Assembly: GCA_905221605.1 (NCBI GenBank)
Contig: CAJNDS010002201.1
Coordinates: forward strand, 50,001-112,500
Direction: 5' to 3'
DNA length: 62,500 nt
DNA from: Symbiodinium natans
Lineage: Eukaryota; Sar; Dinophyceae; Suessiales; Symbiodiniaceae
Each line of letters opens with the position of its first letter. The stretch's first letter is position 1. The position numbers and the translations under genes were made by a program. This document shows positions 21,948 through 34,700 of the stretch, in pieces. The notes below the pieces were generated by a model. It was given only the letters and a program-made list of their open reading frames with translations, did not search any database and had not been told where the DNA came from.

Positions 21948-24900
21948 TCAAAGCTTGGGCACAGTCAGCTTCGCAGGCCCCTCTTTGGGCTCCGCTTCAC
22001 TGATCGTTGCCCTTACCAAGTCCTTGCACCATCCAGTGAAGTGCTGGAGCACAAAAGGAAACAAGGGCAGCAAAGCAAGAACAGACGGCGTAAATGCCGA
22101 AGTGTCATGAACAAGTTGCCAGTATGTTTCTGCTAATAGGTCCTCTGCGTAGCAGTACTCCTGAGGCAGGTGCGCTTATAGCTCGGCACCACTTGTCGTC
22201 TGTGTCGCAGTCCATGGCTGCAATCGTGGTGCAAACCACAAGTCTAACAAGTGGAAGAGTCCATGGCTGAAAAAACCGTTCAGTTCATGGAGCATCATGG
22301 GGAGATAAGGCCACACTTAGAGTGCCAGTTCTTGCAACAGAACGGAGCCATGGCTTACATGGCTTCCTCACACTCGGCTGTCATGTACCGGGGGTGTGTG
22401 GGAGGTGTGGGAGGGGGGGGGGGGGTGGTGTGAGGGCACTTTGCTGAGATGGCTTCTCGACTGATTGTCCTCCTGCAACGCACCAGACATTCGCTTCGCG
22501 ACACTGCTGAGAACTTGAAACCATATCGGCTGCGGGGCCATATGGCAAAGGCCAAAGCCGATGTCGCGTGGAAGTGGCCCTTGCCGATGGAAGGTAAGTG
22601 GCATACGGAACGCAGCGCTGTTGGTTCGTGTCGGTCGCCAGCTCCTGCAGGCTTCTTCCAGCGATTCCAGTGTGGAGCTGATGCTGTTGCAGTGCCAACC
22701 GGTATGCAATAGGTCAACAACTCCAGCAGCTGCGCCGTTTCAGTGTAGTCCGGCCTGGGATAAGCATGCTGACAAAGACCAAGCACTTCGCAAACGAGCT
22801 GCAACCTAGCCGCTAGCCTAAATCGCACGCGTTTGAAAGCACCCGACTCATGAATGAGGGTGTCGCACTGGAAGAGGCCGAAACTGGTGCGACCTAAGAC
22901 AAAAACGAACATGCAAAGTGCTGGGCACGTTTGCGACTGTTTGGCCTCCGCTCATGCATGCTGGCACACTTGCATGGCCAGACCTGAAGCGATGTAAATA
23001 AGGATTTGGCGCCCAGCACGAATCTCGTCGAAGGCATCAAAAAGCAGCGAGTTCGTTTCAGGCGTGTCTCGGCAAGCCTCGAAGGTGCAAACATGTACAT
23101 GCAACGTGATGTCTGCCCAGGTTGCATGTTTGCACTGTATCCTGCTCTCCCTGCAAATGTCATCCGGGTCTCCGCTCGCATTGGGACTGGATCAGCAGGG
23201 TCTGCGGTGCAAGGCGAAGCCAAGCAGATCCTTGGATCCTTGTATGGGCATTTCCCCAAATAAGGGTACGCTTAGTATACCCCAAAATAGTAGAATCATT
23301 TTTTTGGAGCCCCCAAAAGGGTACCCCTATTTTCTGAAACCCCCTTTCGGGTTTCGGGCTCACGCATAGCGCTTCAACCAGGCCAAGGCATTGCAAAGAC
23401 CCGTCTGGTATGCCGAGGCTCGTAGCATGAGCCCGATGACATTTTCCCACTCGGGGACTTCTGAACCTGGAGTTGCCACACAGGAATCAACACAAGACGG
23501 CAGTCAAGAATGGAAGCTGCTACGGCACTGCCATGACTTCTGGGGAGCGGTCTGACAAGCGGTCTCCTGTCCAGGAGACACGCGACATGTGATACGTCTG
23601 GCTATTCTGGGCATTTCCTGCTCTGAGAAAATGCGCTAACACCATCATCGCCCACTCCCACCACCCGCCTCTCATTACATTGACGGCTCTCCTCCTCATC
23701 TTGAAATCCAATACATCTGACGATTTGAAAGACGCCGGACTTCGATGCCAGCTGCCAAAAAGTTTCTATTTTCAGCCTCCTTGTATCCAACTGATATCCC
23801 GAATCGTCCAAGCAGGACGCAAACCCGGTTATGATACAATTGCTGATTTGCTCTGTTCGCAGATCATGAATCATCAGGTTCAATTTCAGTTCAAGCCAGG
23901 GACAGGTTGCCTAAGTTGCAGGTGGCGCCTGGGCAGGCGGGAGCCTAAATAATTAGAGCAGGGTTTTGGGGGGGGGGGGGGGGGGGGTCATTCTAGTCTA
24001 TTTCTAATAGGGACCAAAAGGGGATACTATGAGTATTTGTTCCGACCCCTATGTTAGGGCTTCTGGTCTCCTTCTGGGATCGCCACTCGCCAGTTGCAGA
24101 ATCTCTGCCTTGATGCGGTGAACTTCCAGAAAGTAGCCGAAGGCCTGGCATCGACCCGGATTGAGATGTTCCCCTTTTATCCTCAAATAAGGGATTAGAA
24201 AAGGGGGGGGGGACTATAATCCCTGTTAAGGACTGTTTGGTATAAGGGGGAACATGCCAAGCAGTGGACATGATGGGACATGGGTTTAAGACATATCGAG
24301 GCCAGTGCAATTCTACGGCTCGCAGCGAACGCGGCATGTTTCTTGCGCAGCATCCACTCGTACTTGCTCACGCCCCCTTGCTTTGCAAGAGCGTATCATA
24401 ACGTACCCCCACATCCAAATCAGCTTAATTTGCCACCTGCATCTCCTTTTGAGGAGCTTTGCGGTAGAGATAGAAACCTGAAGTGCAGCTTGTGGTTAAA
24501 AAATGCCATGTCAATTCGCAAGTTCACGGACTCGGGTTCTTTGGTCCGGCAGCTTGGAACGGGAGACAGAAAACAAAGAGCTGGATTAGATAGCCAACGG
24601 ACAAAATGATAGAGAGAGAGGGAGACATAGAGTGAGGGATGGACATACATCAAGGCCACCACAGCCCGAAGCAAAGCACACGAAAACCGATTTCGGGGAG
24701 CTCAAGCATAAGCCAGGCAAAATTTCATACAACTAGTTCTACTGCTTACTCGAATCAACAAGCTGCGATTGACAGGCACACTTGACAAATGAGAACATGA
24801 TCTCTAACTTCGTCTGCACGACAAAGAAGGCCTTGAGTTTGTCCAATCCTATCGGAGCCAGATACGTCCAATTGAGCATGTATAACTATTGTAGCGCTTT

Positions 24901-25400
24901 GAGATCTCGAGGCATGGCAGATAGGCACAGATAGGCACAGATAGGCACCCGGCAAGGCTTAAAAAATCTCAATGGCAGAAGCGACTTGGTGCGCTCCACC
25001 GTATGTGTCTCACCAGAATGAGTTCACAAGGTAATCGCGGCGAATCGTCGAGCTGGCTGGGAACTTCGGATTTGCAACCTATGCGGGGTAGGGTAGGTGG
25101 CACGCCGAAGACAGGACCGCTGCAGACAGGTGGCCAAACAACATGTTACAATAGTACACCTCACAGCAGCCATCTCTCGCCAACTGCACCCTAAACCTGA
25201 ACATTGCGATTTTGGACAAGGTTGATTTTTTGACAGGTGGCGTTTTGTCACGCTGTGCTTTGGGTCGGCAGTTTCGAGGCTCCGATCCGATTGGTCACAG
25301 CAGAGGTGTAGCTTGAGAACCCTCTCTTCTTCAGCATCTTGGCTACCCTCCTTAGCAAGATCGGCCGCAAAAGCATGCATACTGCCGGCGTAGGCACCAC
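21948..25400 (-). CDS. Unrecognised multi-exon gene with a clear 3'-terminal exon
   Basis: The last exon, 22160-21948, is certain in form: acceptor CCTCAG|GAG, 70 codons, stop TGA. It encodes a hydrophobic part (PSVLALLPLFPFVLQHF) followed by a charged tail ending KLTVPKL. Upstream candidates are about 22690-22440 (FRMPLTFHRQGPLPRDIGFG), 23070-22990 (LLFDAFDEIRAGRQILIYIA), about 24890-24740 (LNWTYLAPIGLDKLKAFFV) and 25380-25260 (DLAKEGSQDAEEERVLKL). I do not recognise the protein. The 25.3-kb segment could instead belong to the tail of the channel gene upstream. Only the last exon is firm. Confidence 0.45.
23960..24250. repeat. G-tract-rich segment
   Basis: An uninterrupted run of about 20 G near 23966-23987, then short alternating G and C tracts with words such as AATAGGGACCAAAAGGGG and a 10-G run near 24205. 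Similar G/C-tract words occur at 23250-23350 and 42510-42600. Confidence 0.6.
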
Positions 25401-25489
25401 AAAGCATACCTCTGCTGCTCAACTACTGCCACGGGTATAACACCTGTTTTGAACAATATCGTGCCAATTGCTTGGTCCACTGTGCTCGA

Positions 25490-25975
25490 TGAACTAGAAG
25501 CAGTAGCAGGTAGTAGCACTAGAAGTAGCAGTCGTAGTTGTCGTCGTAATTGTAAGAGTAAGAATAAGAGTAAGAGTAGGAGTAAGCAAAGCGTAAGCGT
25601 AAGCGTAGGCGTAAGCGCAAGAGTAAGAGTAAGAGTAAGAGCAAGAATAATACTAATAGTAATAGTCAGAAGCATTGTAATAGTAATAATAGCAGTAGTA
25701 GTAATAGTAGTAGTAGTAATAGTAATAGTAATAGTAATAGTAATAGTAATAGTAATAGTAATAGTAATAGTAATAGTAATAGTAGTAGTAGTAGTAATAG
25801 TAGTAGTAGTAGTAATAGTAATAGTACTAGTAGTAGTAATAGTAAGTAGTAGTAATAGTAATAGTAGTAGTAATAGTAATAGTAATAGTAGTAGTAATAG
25901 TAATAGTAGTAGTAATAGTAATAGTAATAGTAATAGTAATAGTAATAATAATAGTAATAGTAATAGTAATAGTAA
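25490..25975. repeat. (GTA)n/(AATAGT)n trinucleotide-based array
   Basis: About 485 bp of AGTAGT, AATAGTAAT and related trimers. Open frames made of Val/Ile or Ser/Asn runs are artefacts of the three-base period. Confidence 0.95.
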
Positions 25976-26112
25976 TTAGTAATTAGTAATTAGTAATTAG
26001 TAATTAGTAAGTAGTTTAATTAGTAAATTAGTAATTAGTAATTAGTAATTAGTAATTAGTAATTAGTAATTAGTAATTAGTAATTAGTAATTAGGAATTA
26101 GTAATTAATAAT
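25973..26112. repeat. (AATTAGT)n heptamer array
   Basis: About 18 copies of a 7-bp unit AATTAGT/GTAATTA with a few slips. It lies directly between two arrays of three-base period. Confidence 0.92.
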
Positions 26113-26144
<32 letters not shown>

Positions 26145-26682
26145 ATAGTAATAGTAATCGTAATAGTAGTACAAAAAGTAATAGTAATAGTAATCGTAAT
26201 AGTAATAATAATAGTAATGGTAATGGTAATGGTTATGGTAATGGTCATGGTAATGGTAATGGGAATGGTAATGGTCATGGTAATAATAATGGTAACAGTA
26301 AAAGTAATAATAATAGTAAAAGATATTGAAATAGTAATGGTAATAATAATAATAATCATAGTAATAGTAATAGTCAGAGTAATAATCATCATAATACTAG
26401 GAATAGCAATGATAAGAGCAACAATAATAATAGTCATACTAATAAGAGTTGTAATCGTAATAGTAGCAATAATAATAATAGTAATAGTAGTAGCAATCGT
26501 AATAGTAGTACTAATAGTAATAAATATAGTAATAGTACTCATAATAGTAAAAGTAATAGTAAGAGTAATAGTAATAGTAATAATTTTCGAAATGATAATA
26601 ATTGTAATCATAATTGTAATAGGAATACTAATAATAATAATCATAGTCATTGTAATAGTAACAATAATAGTTATAGAAATAG
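26105..26682. repeat. Degenerate AAT-rich trinucleotide array
   Basis: AGT, AAT, GGT and CAT variants in a three-base period, more degenerate than the 25490-25975 array. Confidence 0.93.
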
Positions 26683-27440
26683 TCCCACAAACACACAAAC
26701 ACACAAACACACAACCCCACAACCCCACAAACACACAAACACTTAAACACACAAACCCACAAACACACAAACCCACAAACACACAAACACACACACACAC
26801 ACACACAAACACACAAACACGTAAACACGTAAAGACGCAAACACGCAAACACGCAAACACGCAAACACGCAAACACGCAAACGCCCAAACGCCCAAGCGC
26901 CCAAACGCCCAAACGCGCAAACGCGCAAACGCGCAAACGCACAAACGCACAAACGCACAAACGCACAAACGCACAAGCGCACAAGCGCACAAGCGCACAA
27001 GCGCACAAGCGCACAAGCGCACAAGCGCACAAGCGCACAAGCGCACAAGCGCACAAACACACAAACACACAAACACACAAACAGACAAACAGACAAACAG
27101 ACAAACAGACAAACACACAAACACACAAACACACAAACACACAACACACAAACACACAAACACACAACACACAAACACACAAACACACAAACACACAAAC
27201 ACACAAACACACAAACACACAAACACACAAACACACAAACACACAAACACACAAGCACACAAGCACACAAGCACACAAGCACACAACCACACAAACACAC
27301 AAACACACAAACACACAAACACACAAACACACAAACACACAAACACACAAACACACAAACACACAAACACACAAACACACAAACACACAAGAACGCAAAC
27401 GCAAACACAAACGCAAACACAAAGACACAAACGCACACGG
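26683..27440. repeat. (AAACACAC)n octamer array with blockwise variants
   Basis: About 90 copies of an 8-bp unit. Variant units are grouped in runs: AAACACGC, AAACGCCC, AAACGCGC, AAACGCAC, about ten AAGCGCAC, four AAACAGAC, four AAGCACAC, then plain AAACACAC. Eight bases times three equals 24, so both strands stay open in several frames, giving false frames of several hundred codons. Confidence 0.95.
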
Positions 27441-27821
27441 CATCACGAAAACACGACGTGATGACACGATGCGGAACACAGCGAAACAACACGACACTAA
27501 GAGACGACACCGGCACCAACACATGCCACAAAGGCTCGACGAAAGACCCGAAGATACCACGATCACGACCCGCTGGGGCCCCATCCTCGTAGCACAGAAA
27601 GAGGAGCGTAGATTATAAGGGGGGGCCCAGCATCAATAGCAACAGCGATAGTGCACATTCCGCAGCTGGTGGCGTGGGACTTTTGCACTTTCTTGCCATT
27701 CACAACGCCCCCCCCGGCTGTCTTTCTAAACATCCACTACCTCCCTGATTCTGCTGATTCTTGATGCATATGCGGCGTACACGCCCTGCAATACACTTTC
27801 TACATGTTGCGGTCCCCAAAC

Positions 27822-28793
27822 CTTTCCGAGACGCAGTAAGGACTTGTCAAACTTCTTGATCAAGCGGTCCATCCTGCTTGGCAGGAAACGTGAGGGGCAA
27901 GCCGAGGCCAACGAATGCTTACCAGCTCCATGACTTCGCGGCTCTGACAGGACCCACTCACCAAGCAATATTGATACTATGACGAATCCCCTCCCCCACT
28001 CCTATGATAGAATCAAAAGATCACAGATTTCCAGACATTATCTGGCTGAACTCATGCCTAGCTTGGCTAGCTGATTCTGAGACATGCATGGCTGGACTTT
28101 ACTCGCTACAGCCTGCTCTGTGCCATTGAAGCGCTAGAATACACATGTGGCCCCGCCGCCCGCCTGACGTCCTCTCCGCTCAGGTCAAGGGCTTCTTCCT
28201 TGGGCCACTGCATAGTTTCCTCTGTGGAACCACCAAACCTGCACAAGCTGCCCAAGGAGTTCTAATCACAAAAGATATGCCACTCGAAAAGAAGTACCGC
28301 AGAACAGCATTCGGAAGCAAAGAGCTCACTAGGGAAACAGTTCAAGCAAAGCAATGCAGATGAACCGTCTCATTCCATGCATACAGGACATCACAGCTTC
28401 GAAAGGCCAATAAAGAACACTTTCGCGATTCGCCATCTTTAGTTCTCGCACCTGAGGATGCTCTCCCTGTTCTGCGGATGTGAGGATGCGTCTTCCATGA
28501 TCTGTACACCACCAGGCAAGCCAATGTCACCTTCGCCGAACCTTTGGCAAGGAGTTGCTCAAAACAGGACAATATGTAGAGTCAACAACGACTGCTCACG
28601 GGCTAAACCTGGTGCGGGAAATTGCAGAAAAGTCTGCGATCTGGCATGCCGAGTACAGGAAAGCCTCAACGATCCCGCACATAAACATGTGCTGTGAGCT
28701 GGGGCGCTCCAGAGGCTCGTCCATCACGAGGTTGGCTACAAACTCCTTGAAACTGCTCCTTGGCATTCTGTTCATCACGTGGAACCCCTAAGA
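27822..28793 (-). other. Exons for the conserved channel C-terminal tail
   Basis: Exons 28793-28708 (MPRSSFKEFVANLVMDEPLE), 28541-28452 (FGEGDIGLPGGVQIMED), 28238-28145 (FGGSTEETMQWPKEEALDLS) and 27873-27822 (MDRLIKKFDKSLLRLGK). The blocks F(G/N)EGD(I/V)GLPG and (F/Y)GGST recur in the paralogue. The short basic helical exon probably starts a coiled coil. The stop codon was not identified. Confidence 0.8.
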
Positions 28794-31700
28794 CATGCCT
28801 CCAATCGGTTGCCACAAGTGAAGCGATTCTTTCTGAAGTCTGCAGCCGGGTAGCCTGCGAAGCGTCTGCATAGTGTCTATCGATACCTGCATCCGCCTGG
28901 ACAGCAAAGGGGAGCACGAGCAGAATTATGGTTGAGATCAGGAGACTCATCTTTTGCAGCACCGCTCCTCAGAATGGAATAGCCAACCATGCTGTCATAG
29001 ATCTCCCGGTGTGCGCACGTCAACTGAGCCACGAAGATGTTAAAGGCGCCGAATACGACCTCAACATAAGACATACCGCAGCTCGTTAGTTTCTGTTCCC
29101 ACGACCGGACGACGCAAACTCCAAGCCTAGGCACTGCAACCACGAACAGACCGAGCGCCACCATCAGCAAAGGGATTGTCGAGAACTCTTGCATTCCTTC
29201 AGTCGAGGGCATCAGAAGCAACATGGAAAGGGGGTGAAGTAGATTTTGCATGCCGTCACCCTGTCAAAGCGTAAGTCAGTGCTTGTGATGACGCTATGTG
29301 GAGCTCATTCTTCATAACAAAGGTGGTATCAAACAGACCTACAGAGAGTAATCCAACACCTCAAATGGCTCTGCATGTTGCGACTCTCTTTCTGCATGGC
29401 AGGAGCCTCGGTTGTCTTGCATCCTTGCCGCAATCTGGAAGAAGCGCATGGCAGCCGTCGGCATGTCTTTGAAGGCGTCGGCTCGGAACAGGTGGGTAAT
29501 GGGGAAACGCAGGCATTTGATAGACCGTCCGCTCTCTGCAGATTTAAAATGCAGATCTGCGGCCTGAAGTGTGGCTAACTGCCACGCACGTGGCAAACAT
29601 GACCGCCAGGAACGTAACTGCAGAGACGAGCAGGAGAAGCTCTGGCAAAACGTTGATTGCCACCAGGACATACGCCTCGACAAGGTGCTCTTGAAATATG
29701 TTGTCGCACTTGGTCATGAGGTCAAGAACACATGGAAGCGATTGGGCCGATTCTGATCTCGACCTATAGCTTGTAGCACAAAGCTACGCTAGTACTGCTA
29801 GCGCGCGGTGTTTTCGGCCAATGTCTGACTGCAGGAAAGCAGCATTGAGCTTTACCGATAAGGCCGCAAGGTCCAGAAGCAAGGCCATGTAGAGAACCAC
29901 GATGAACAGAGAGAGGACAGAGTACCTCAAAGGCTGGGCCCCCGCATGCGAGAACTTGGGGAGATGCATTCATCCACTGTTTGTTTCTGCTGGCATTCCG
30001 TTCGACGTTCTTCTTCAGGCTACTCAGTTCGACATGAGCACACATCAGTGTCCTGCAAAGCCCTTCCGGAACTGAGCATTCAAATCATTTGTGCAGTCGG
30101 TGATCCGCTCCTTGCCAAGTGATCTAAAGTCATCCCTGATTTTTGTCCCGCCCTTTTGCTACCAAGCATTAGTTAGGTAATCCTTGGATGGATGCCAAGT
30201 TGCACCTCGCGGACGCCCTTGACAGCAAGATGCTAAGGGGGGCCAGACCAAGTGCACAAAACAATGGACGAGAAATTGCAGAGTTGGGACCAGGCCTTCG
30301 CCTCTGGACACAGATCGGTAAAGCGACCTGTGCAGATCACTAGAAGAGCCGTACTGCGCAAAGTTCAGTCACAGCTGCAAGCAGAACCTGCACCCTCGAA
30401 GTCCCCTTCATAGTGCTGCAAGCAGGACCTGAGCATGCGAAGCTAGATGCTAGGCAATGGCTCCAAAACAGCAGCCACGCAAAACGGACTCGTTAAAGCT
30501 TGCCCCCCATCCGTCAAGACTTCTGTCAAATGCCGAGGCACAGCACAGGCTCGATGAAAAACATGACGATCAGTCCCTTGGCTAACCATGCCGGTCGACT
30601 ACTGGCAGGTGCTCTTGGCAACCTCCTGGATCAGAGAACCGGTTAGAAAATTACTGCCTTGCTGCACCTCTTTCAAAATCAGACATCTCTGAAAGAGAGC
30701 ACACACTTGAGGAGGCGTAAGTGTCCGACCGTTGCCAGTAGGCAAGATACCGGCTCACGCCAGTTGTCGACCATTCGTTTGGGGATCGGTACGTTGGCAA
30801 TGCTAACCTCATCTCTACGTCTGGAAGGCTCTGCGAGAAGCAGAGCTCGGAGACCAATAGTTAGCCCAATATGGCACCCTGACACAGCTGAGTCGCCAAA
30901 TCCCCATCCTTGATAGCTTTGCAGATATGACGAACGCGGCCGTAAATGAGCTGGGTCATGCCTCAAGCAAGTATTGCGATGCTTGTCCTCGGAGTATTTA
31001 CTACTTTCCTAGCAAGACATGAAGAAGCACTTCGGCCTAGACTCTGGCCACAAAAACACATCCGTTCATGACCAAACCTTCGACATTTGGATTACTGCAG
31101 CGGTGTCGCCTAAGAAGTAGATGAAAGCCCGAAGGGAGAACATGGCAATCCTGGATGACGGATCCACCTGCGCCTTGGACAGCAACTTTGAGGCCCAGGG
31201 CCGGTCCAGAAAGCAATAGTTTAGGGTTCCAGGGTTTTCTTTGGCACCCGCATAGCTGGACGAACCGCTCAGCAGGCCTCGTTTAGGGTTTGGGGTTTCG
31301 GGTTTAGGCTGAATCTTGTATGCCGTAGCATGCCCCCCCAGACCCCGGAAAGCCTGGAGAAGGCACTTGCCCGAAGCCATCTTCGTTTCAGCCCGGTTCT
31401 GGACATACATAACAGTTACATACCACATTCATACCACATTCTCGAGAAAAAGATCCCTCAGAACAGTCTGCTGCTCTATCATCGCTTGTTCTAACTGTCT
31501 ATGATCAGGGGTTCTGACCGCCAAATGCACCCAACTTAACTTGACTCAACTCAGCTCATGCGAGGGCCAGCTTTTTTCTGTCTTGTCAGGGAAGCGTAGC
31601 AAGGATAGTTCTGGGTCCTGCCAGGCTCCAACAGAAGCATGAATGACCAAACAGCCCGCAGCAACTCGGATGGAATATGGGCGTGAGGCAAAAACTGAGC

Positions 31701-34700
31701 AAGTACAATTCTGAAAGTTCACGACTATGCGAGCCCCAAGGATTCTGTCAAGAAGGCCAGGACTCTAACGGCCCCTTGGTTCTCTCCAGCACTCGACCCA
31801 GAGTTGGTCCTGGAAGAGCCGCTCCATACCAGGAGCCAGGCGCATGCTTTGTATGAATCGCACCTTGCAGGTGTGCTGCACACTGTACAACCGCGTTGCT
31901 TTATCTCATTCGAACCGACTTCTACCCAAAGACTGTCGGAACAGCCCGAACATAGATCCGAAGGCCCAGACCCGAAAGTGGACGCAAGAACCCCATTTAT
32001 CCAGTCCCGGCCGTGACTTTCTGTGCCGGTGGGAATGTGGAGGCAGCGCGCATCGAGGCCCACAGCGGGGCTCCGAGCATGGCGGTCACAGCGCCCTGTG
32101 GCTTTGGTTACATTAGGATTTTCTTTTCCCACCCGTTTCGCATTAGGATTTAGGGTTTAGGGTTTAGGGTTTAGGGTTTAGGGTTTAGGGTTTAGGGTTT
32201 AGGGTTTAGGGTTTAGGGTTTAGGGTTTAGGGTTTAGGGTTTAGGGTTTAGGGTTTAGGGTTGGTTACATGTTTGGCCTAACTCGGGAGGATGTTCTGGG
32301 AGCGACATTTGAAGACTCTGACCCTCCAGCTGCCGTACCCATCACCACTCCCATGGCAAAGCTGGTGTCCTGTTGCGTCATACGTGTATTTTGATTGCTT
32401 CAGCTTAAGTTTCATCTGGCATAGACCTGGTTCCGGAAGGCTCCCTTGACTGTCGTACACGACGACCGCGTGGAATCTCCGGCCACAAGAAGCCGAGCGC
32501 GAGCCCACCCAAATATGGACCACGTAGCTCCAAACAGCAACACAAGGCAACCTGCGAACTTGCTCTCAGAAACCGGGGTACATGGTTGGAGTTTGGAGTG
32601 GCTTGAGGCCACCAGATTCGTGCTCCGAGCCCGTACGGAAGCAGGCGATCACACCCTGAGTTAGAAGCTCGGCCCAGCGGCCGGCTTCGGAAAGACAATG
32701 ATTGTATTTCGAGATCCATGAGGCGCCGGCTTGGAAACCAGCAGCTGCTGATGCAGAAGTTTTGCTGCTGCAGGAACATCAGTTTGCAGGCGGGCACGGG
32801 TGTCAGGAGAGGACTGCTGAGTTGGGGATTTATAGCGCCTGAAGAAAGGATTTGACATCGAAGCATCTGAAGCTTGGTGGCTGAGTGAGGGATATGTTCT
32901 TTTCCCGGAATCATTCCAGCAGCCGCTCGCAAGCTGCAAAGATATCAAGCTCATGAGAAGAAAAGAATGGCTGGGCAGATGGCTGGCTTGCCTTGCTTGC
33001 ATGGCATGACTCATTGCCAGTTACAAGCACCCGCCCTGCTAATGAGAACGCGATGTCGAGGGAACAAATTTCTCGACATAGGGGTTATGGGTTTGGGAGA
33101 TGAAGCCCTAAAGCTGAACCCAAACTGACCTTTCCTTCTGTACTCTTTGCATGGTCTTGGTGGCATGCCGGAATCCAGGGGATCGGGAATCCAGAATTTC
33201 GTCCCACCGGCCTCTCCCAGCGTGCTGTTCTTGCTCCAAAATTCCATCTGCGCCTTGGTTTGGAACACACTTGTTAAACCTGCAAAGGTAAGGAGCATGG
33301 GAACCCGAAGCCCGGACCTCCACGTGGGGATTCCGAAGTGGGACTGTGGTACAGCAGAGAAGGTCACGAAGTTCTGGGACCTCTTCCATCACAGGCCTCC
33401 TCAGCTGCCATCGCTTGCTGATCTCCGCGAAGCGATGCTCCTGTTCATGTCCTGGCATACAGCTGCAGATCTCGAGGTCTTCCTCGAAGGTATACTCCAC
33501 GAATGGAGGAAGGACGAACTCGTGTTCCACACGCCCGTTGAAGCCATTGAAGAACTGCACTGGAAAAGCCCAATCTTGTGTCTGAAACACAGGCATTCGC
33601 ATCTGGGCAAAACGCCGCATAACAAGCAGCAGCACGTGCCGGTGCGATCTTGCGATGCTGGAAACCCTCGCATGAGAAGAAGCGTAGAAGTTCAGGACAT
33701 GAAGAGCGCCACAGAGGTATCTGGAAAAGGAATTGAAAGACCATTGGAGTCGGGCAGCCTCCTCATCGATGTGTTCTGGCACCCACAAGCCGCGAAAGAG
33801 CAGCGAGCCAGTCAGATCCACAGGGAGGAGCCCTTCAGGTGCAGAACCAGAGAGTGGCTGCAGCGGGCGAAGGTCGACAGCTGGAAAGAGATCTGATGTG
33901 ACTGATGGGCGGACCACACGGTTTCTGGCATGCTGGCGGCAAACAGCAAAAAGTGCTTGCAATGCTGCTGTCAAGAAGTATACAAGGCATGAATAGGGTG
34001 TCCCATCGCCCGTGTCCAATACCTCGAGCATTTCCAGGCTACGTGCTTGTTCCGGAATGCCGGCAGATGCCGAGAGCCGCAAATGGCGCATCCGAGAAGT
34101 CACCTGAGGCTGTCTGACTGCACTGAAAGTCTGGATCGGGGGAAAAAAAAACAGAACAAGATCTGTTCCAGAAAAGGCCTCCAACAGCTTGGACACGGGC
34201 ACAGTCGTCGATTCTTGGATGCATGGACCACGTTGGACCCAGGCTTTTGTTTCACAACAGCTGGTGGACAGGCTCGAGACTTGAGGCCCCTAAGGACGCA
34301 CACGTCCTCGAACTAGACACGAGCACGGGGGTCGGTAGTGCGTGCGCACATTATCCATTCTCACCTGCACCCTTTAGGCGAACCAGGACCTCACGGCCAA
34401 TTCCGCGTGCTCCGCTTTGCTAGCCAGACTGTGCCAGCAGGGTAAGCTATCGAGAGGCTGTAAGTTGAGCACCACACTACCCACGGGCCCACAGCAACCA
34501 AAACAAATACCAACTTAGGAAAAAAAATGCCCCAGAAAAAACGGCACCCACTTCAAATGAGTCTGACACCCAATCAGGCCTTCCCCCGACCCTTGAGAAC
34601 GAGACAGTGTGAAATCTTACTCAGGCATCCAAACCTGCCCGTCTGGCGAATCATCCAGCATGCTACCAGACAACGGCACCCATTCAAGCATAGAACGCAA

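Noticed and set aside
25449-25979. 176-codon plus-strand frame of Val/Ile then Ser/Asn
   Set aside because: Pure consequence of AGT/AAT trimer repeats.
26105-27584. Open frames of 443, 414, 318 and 262 codons on both strands
   Set aside because: They are made of Cys/Val/Phe/Leu or His/Thr/Asn/Gln runs produced by octamer and trinucleotide repeats; an 8-bp unit stays open for 24-base cycles. No protein signal.
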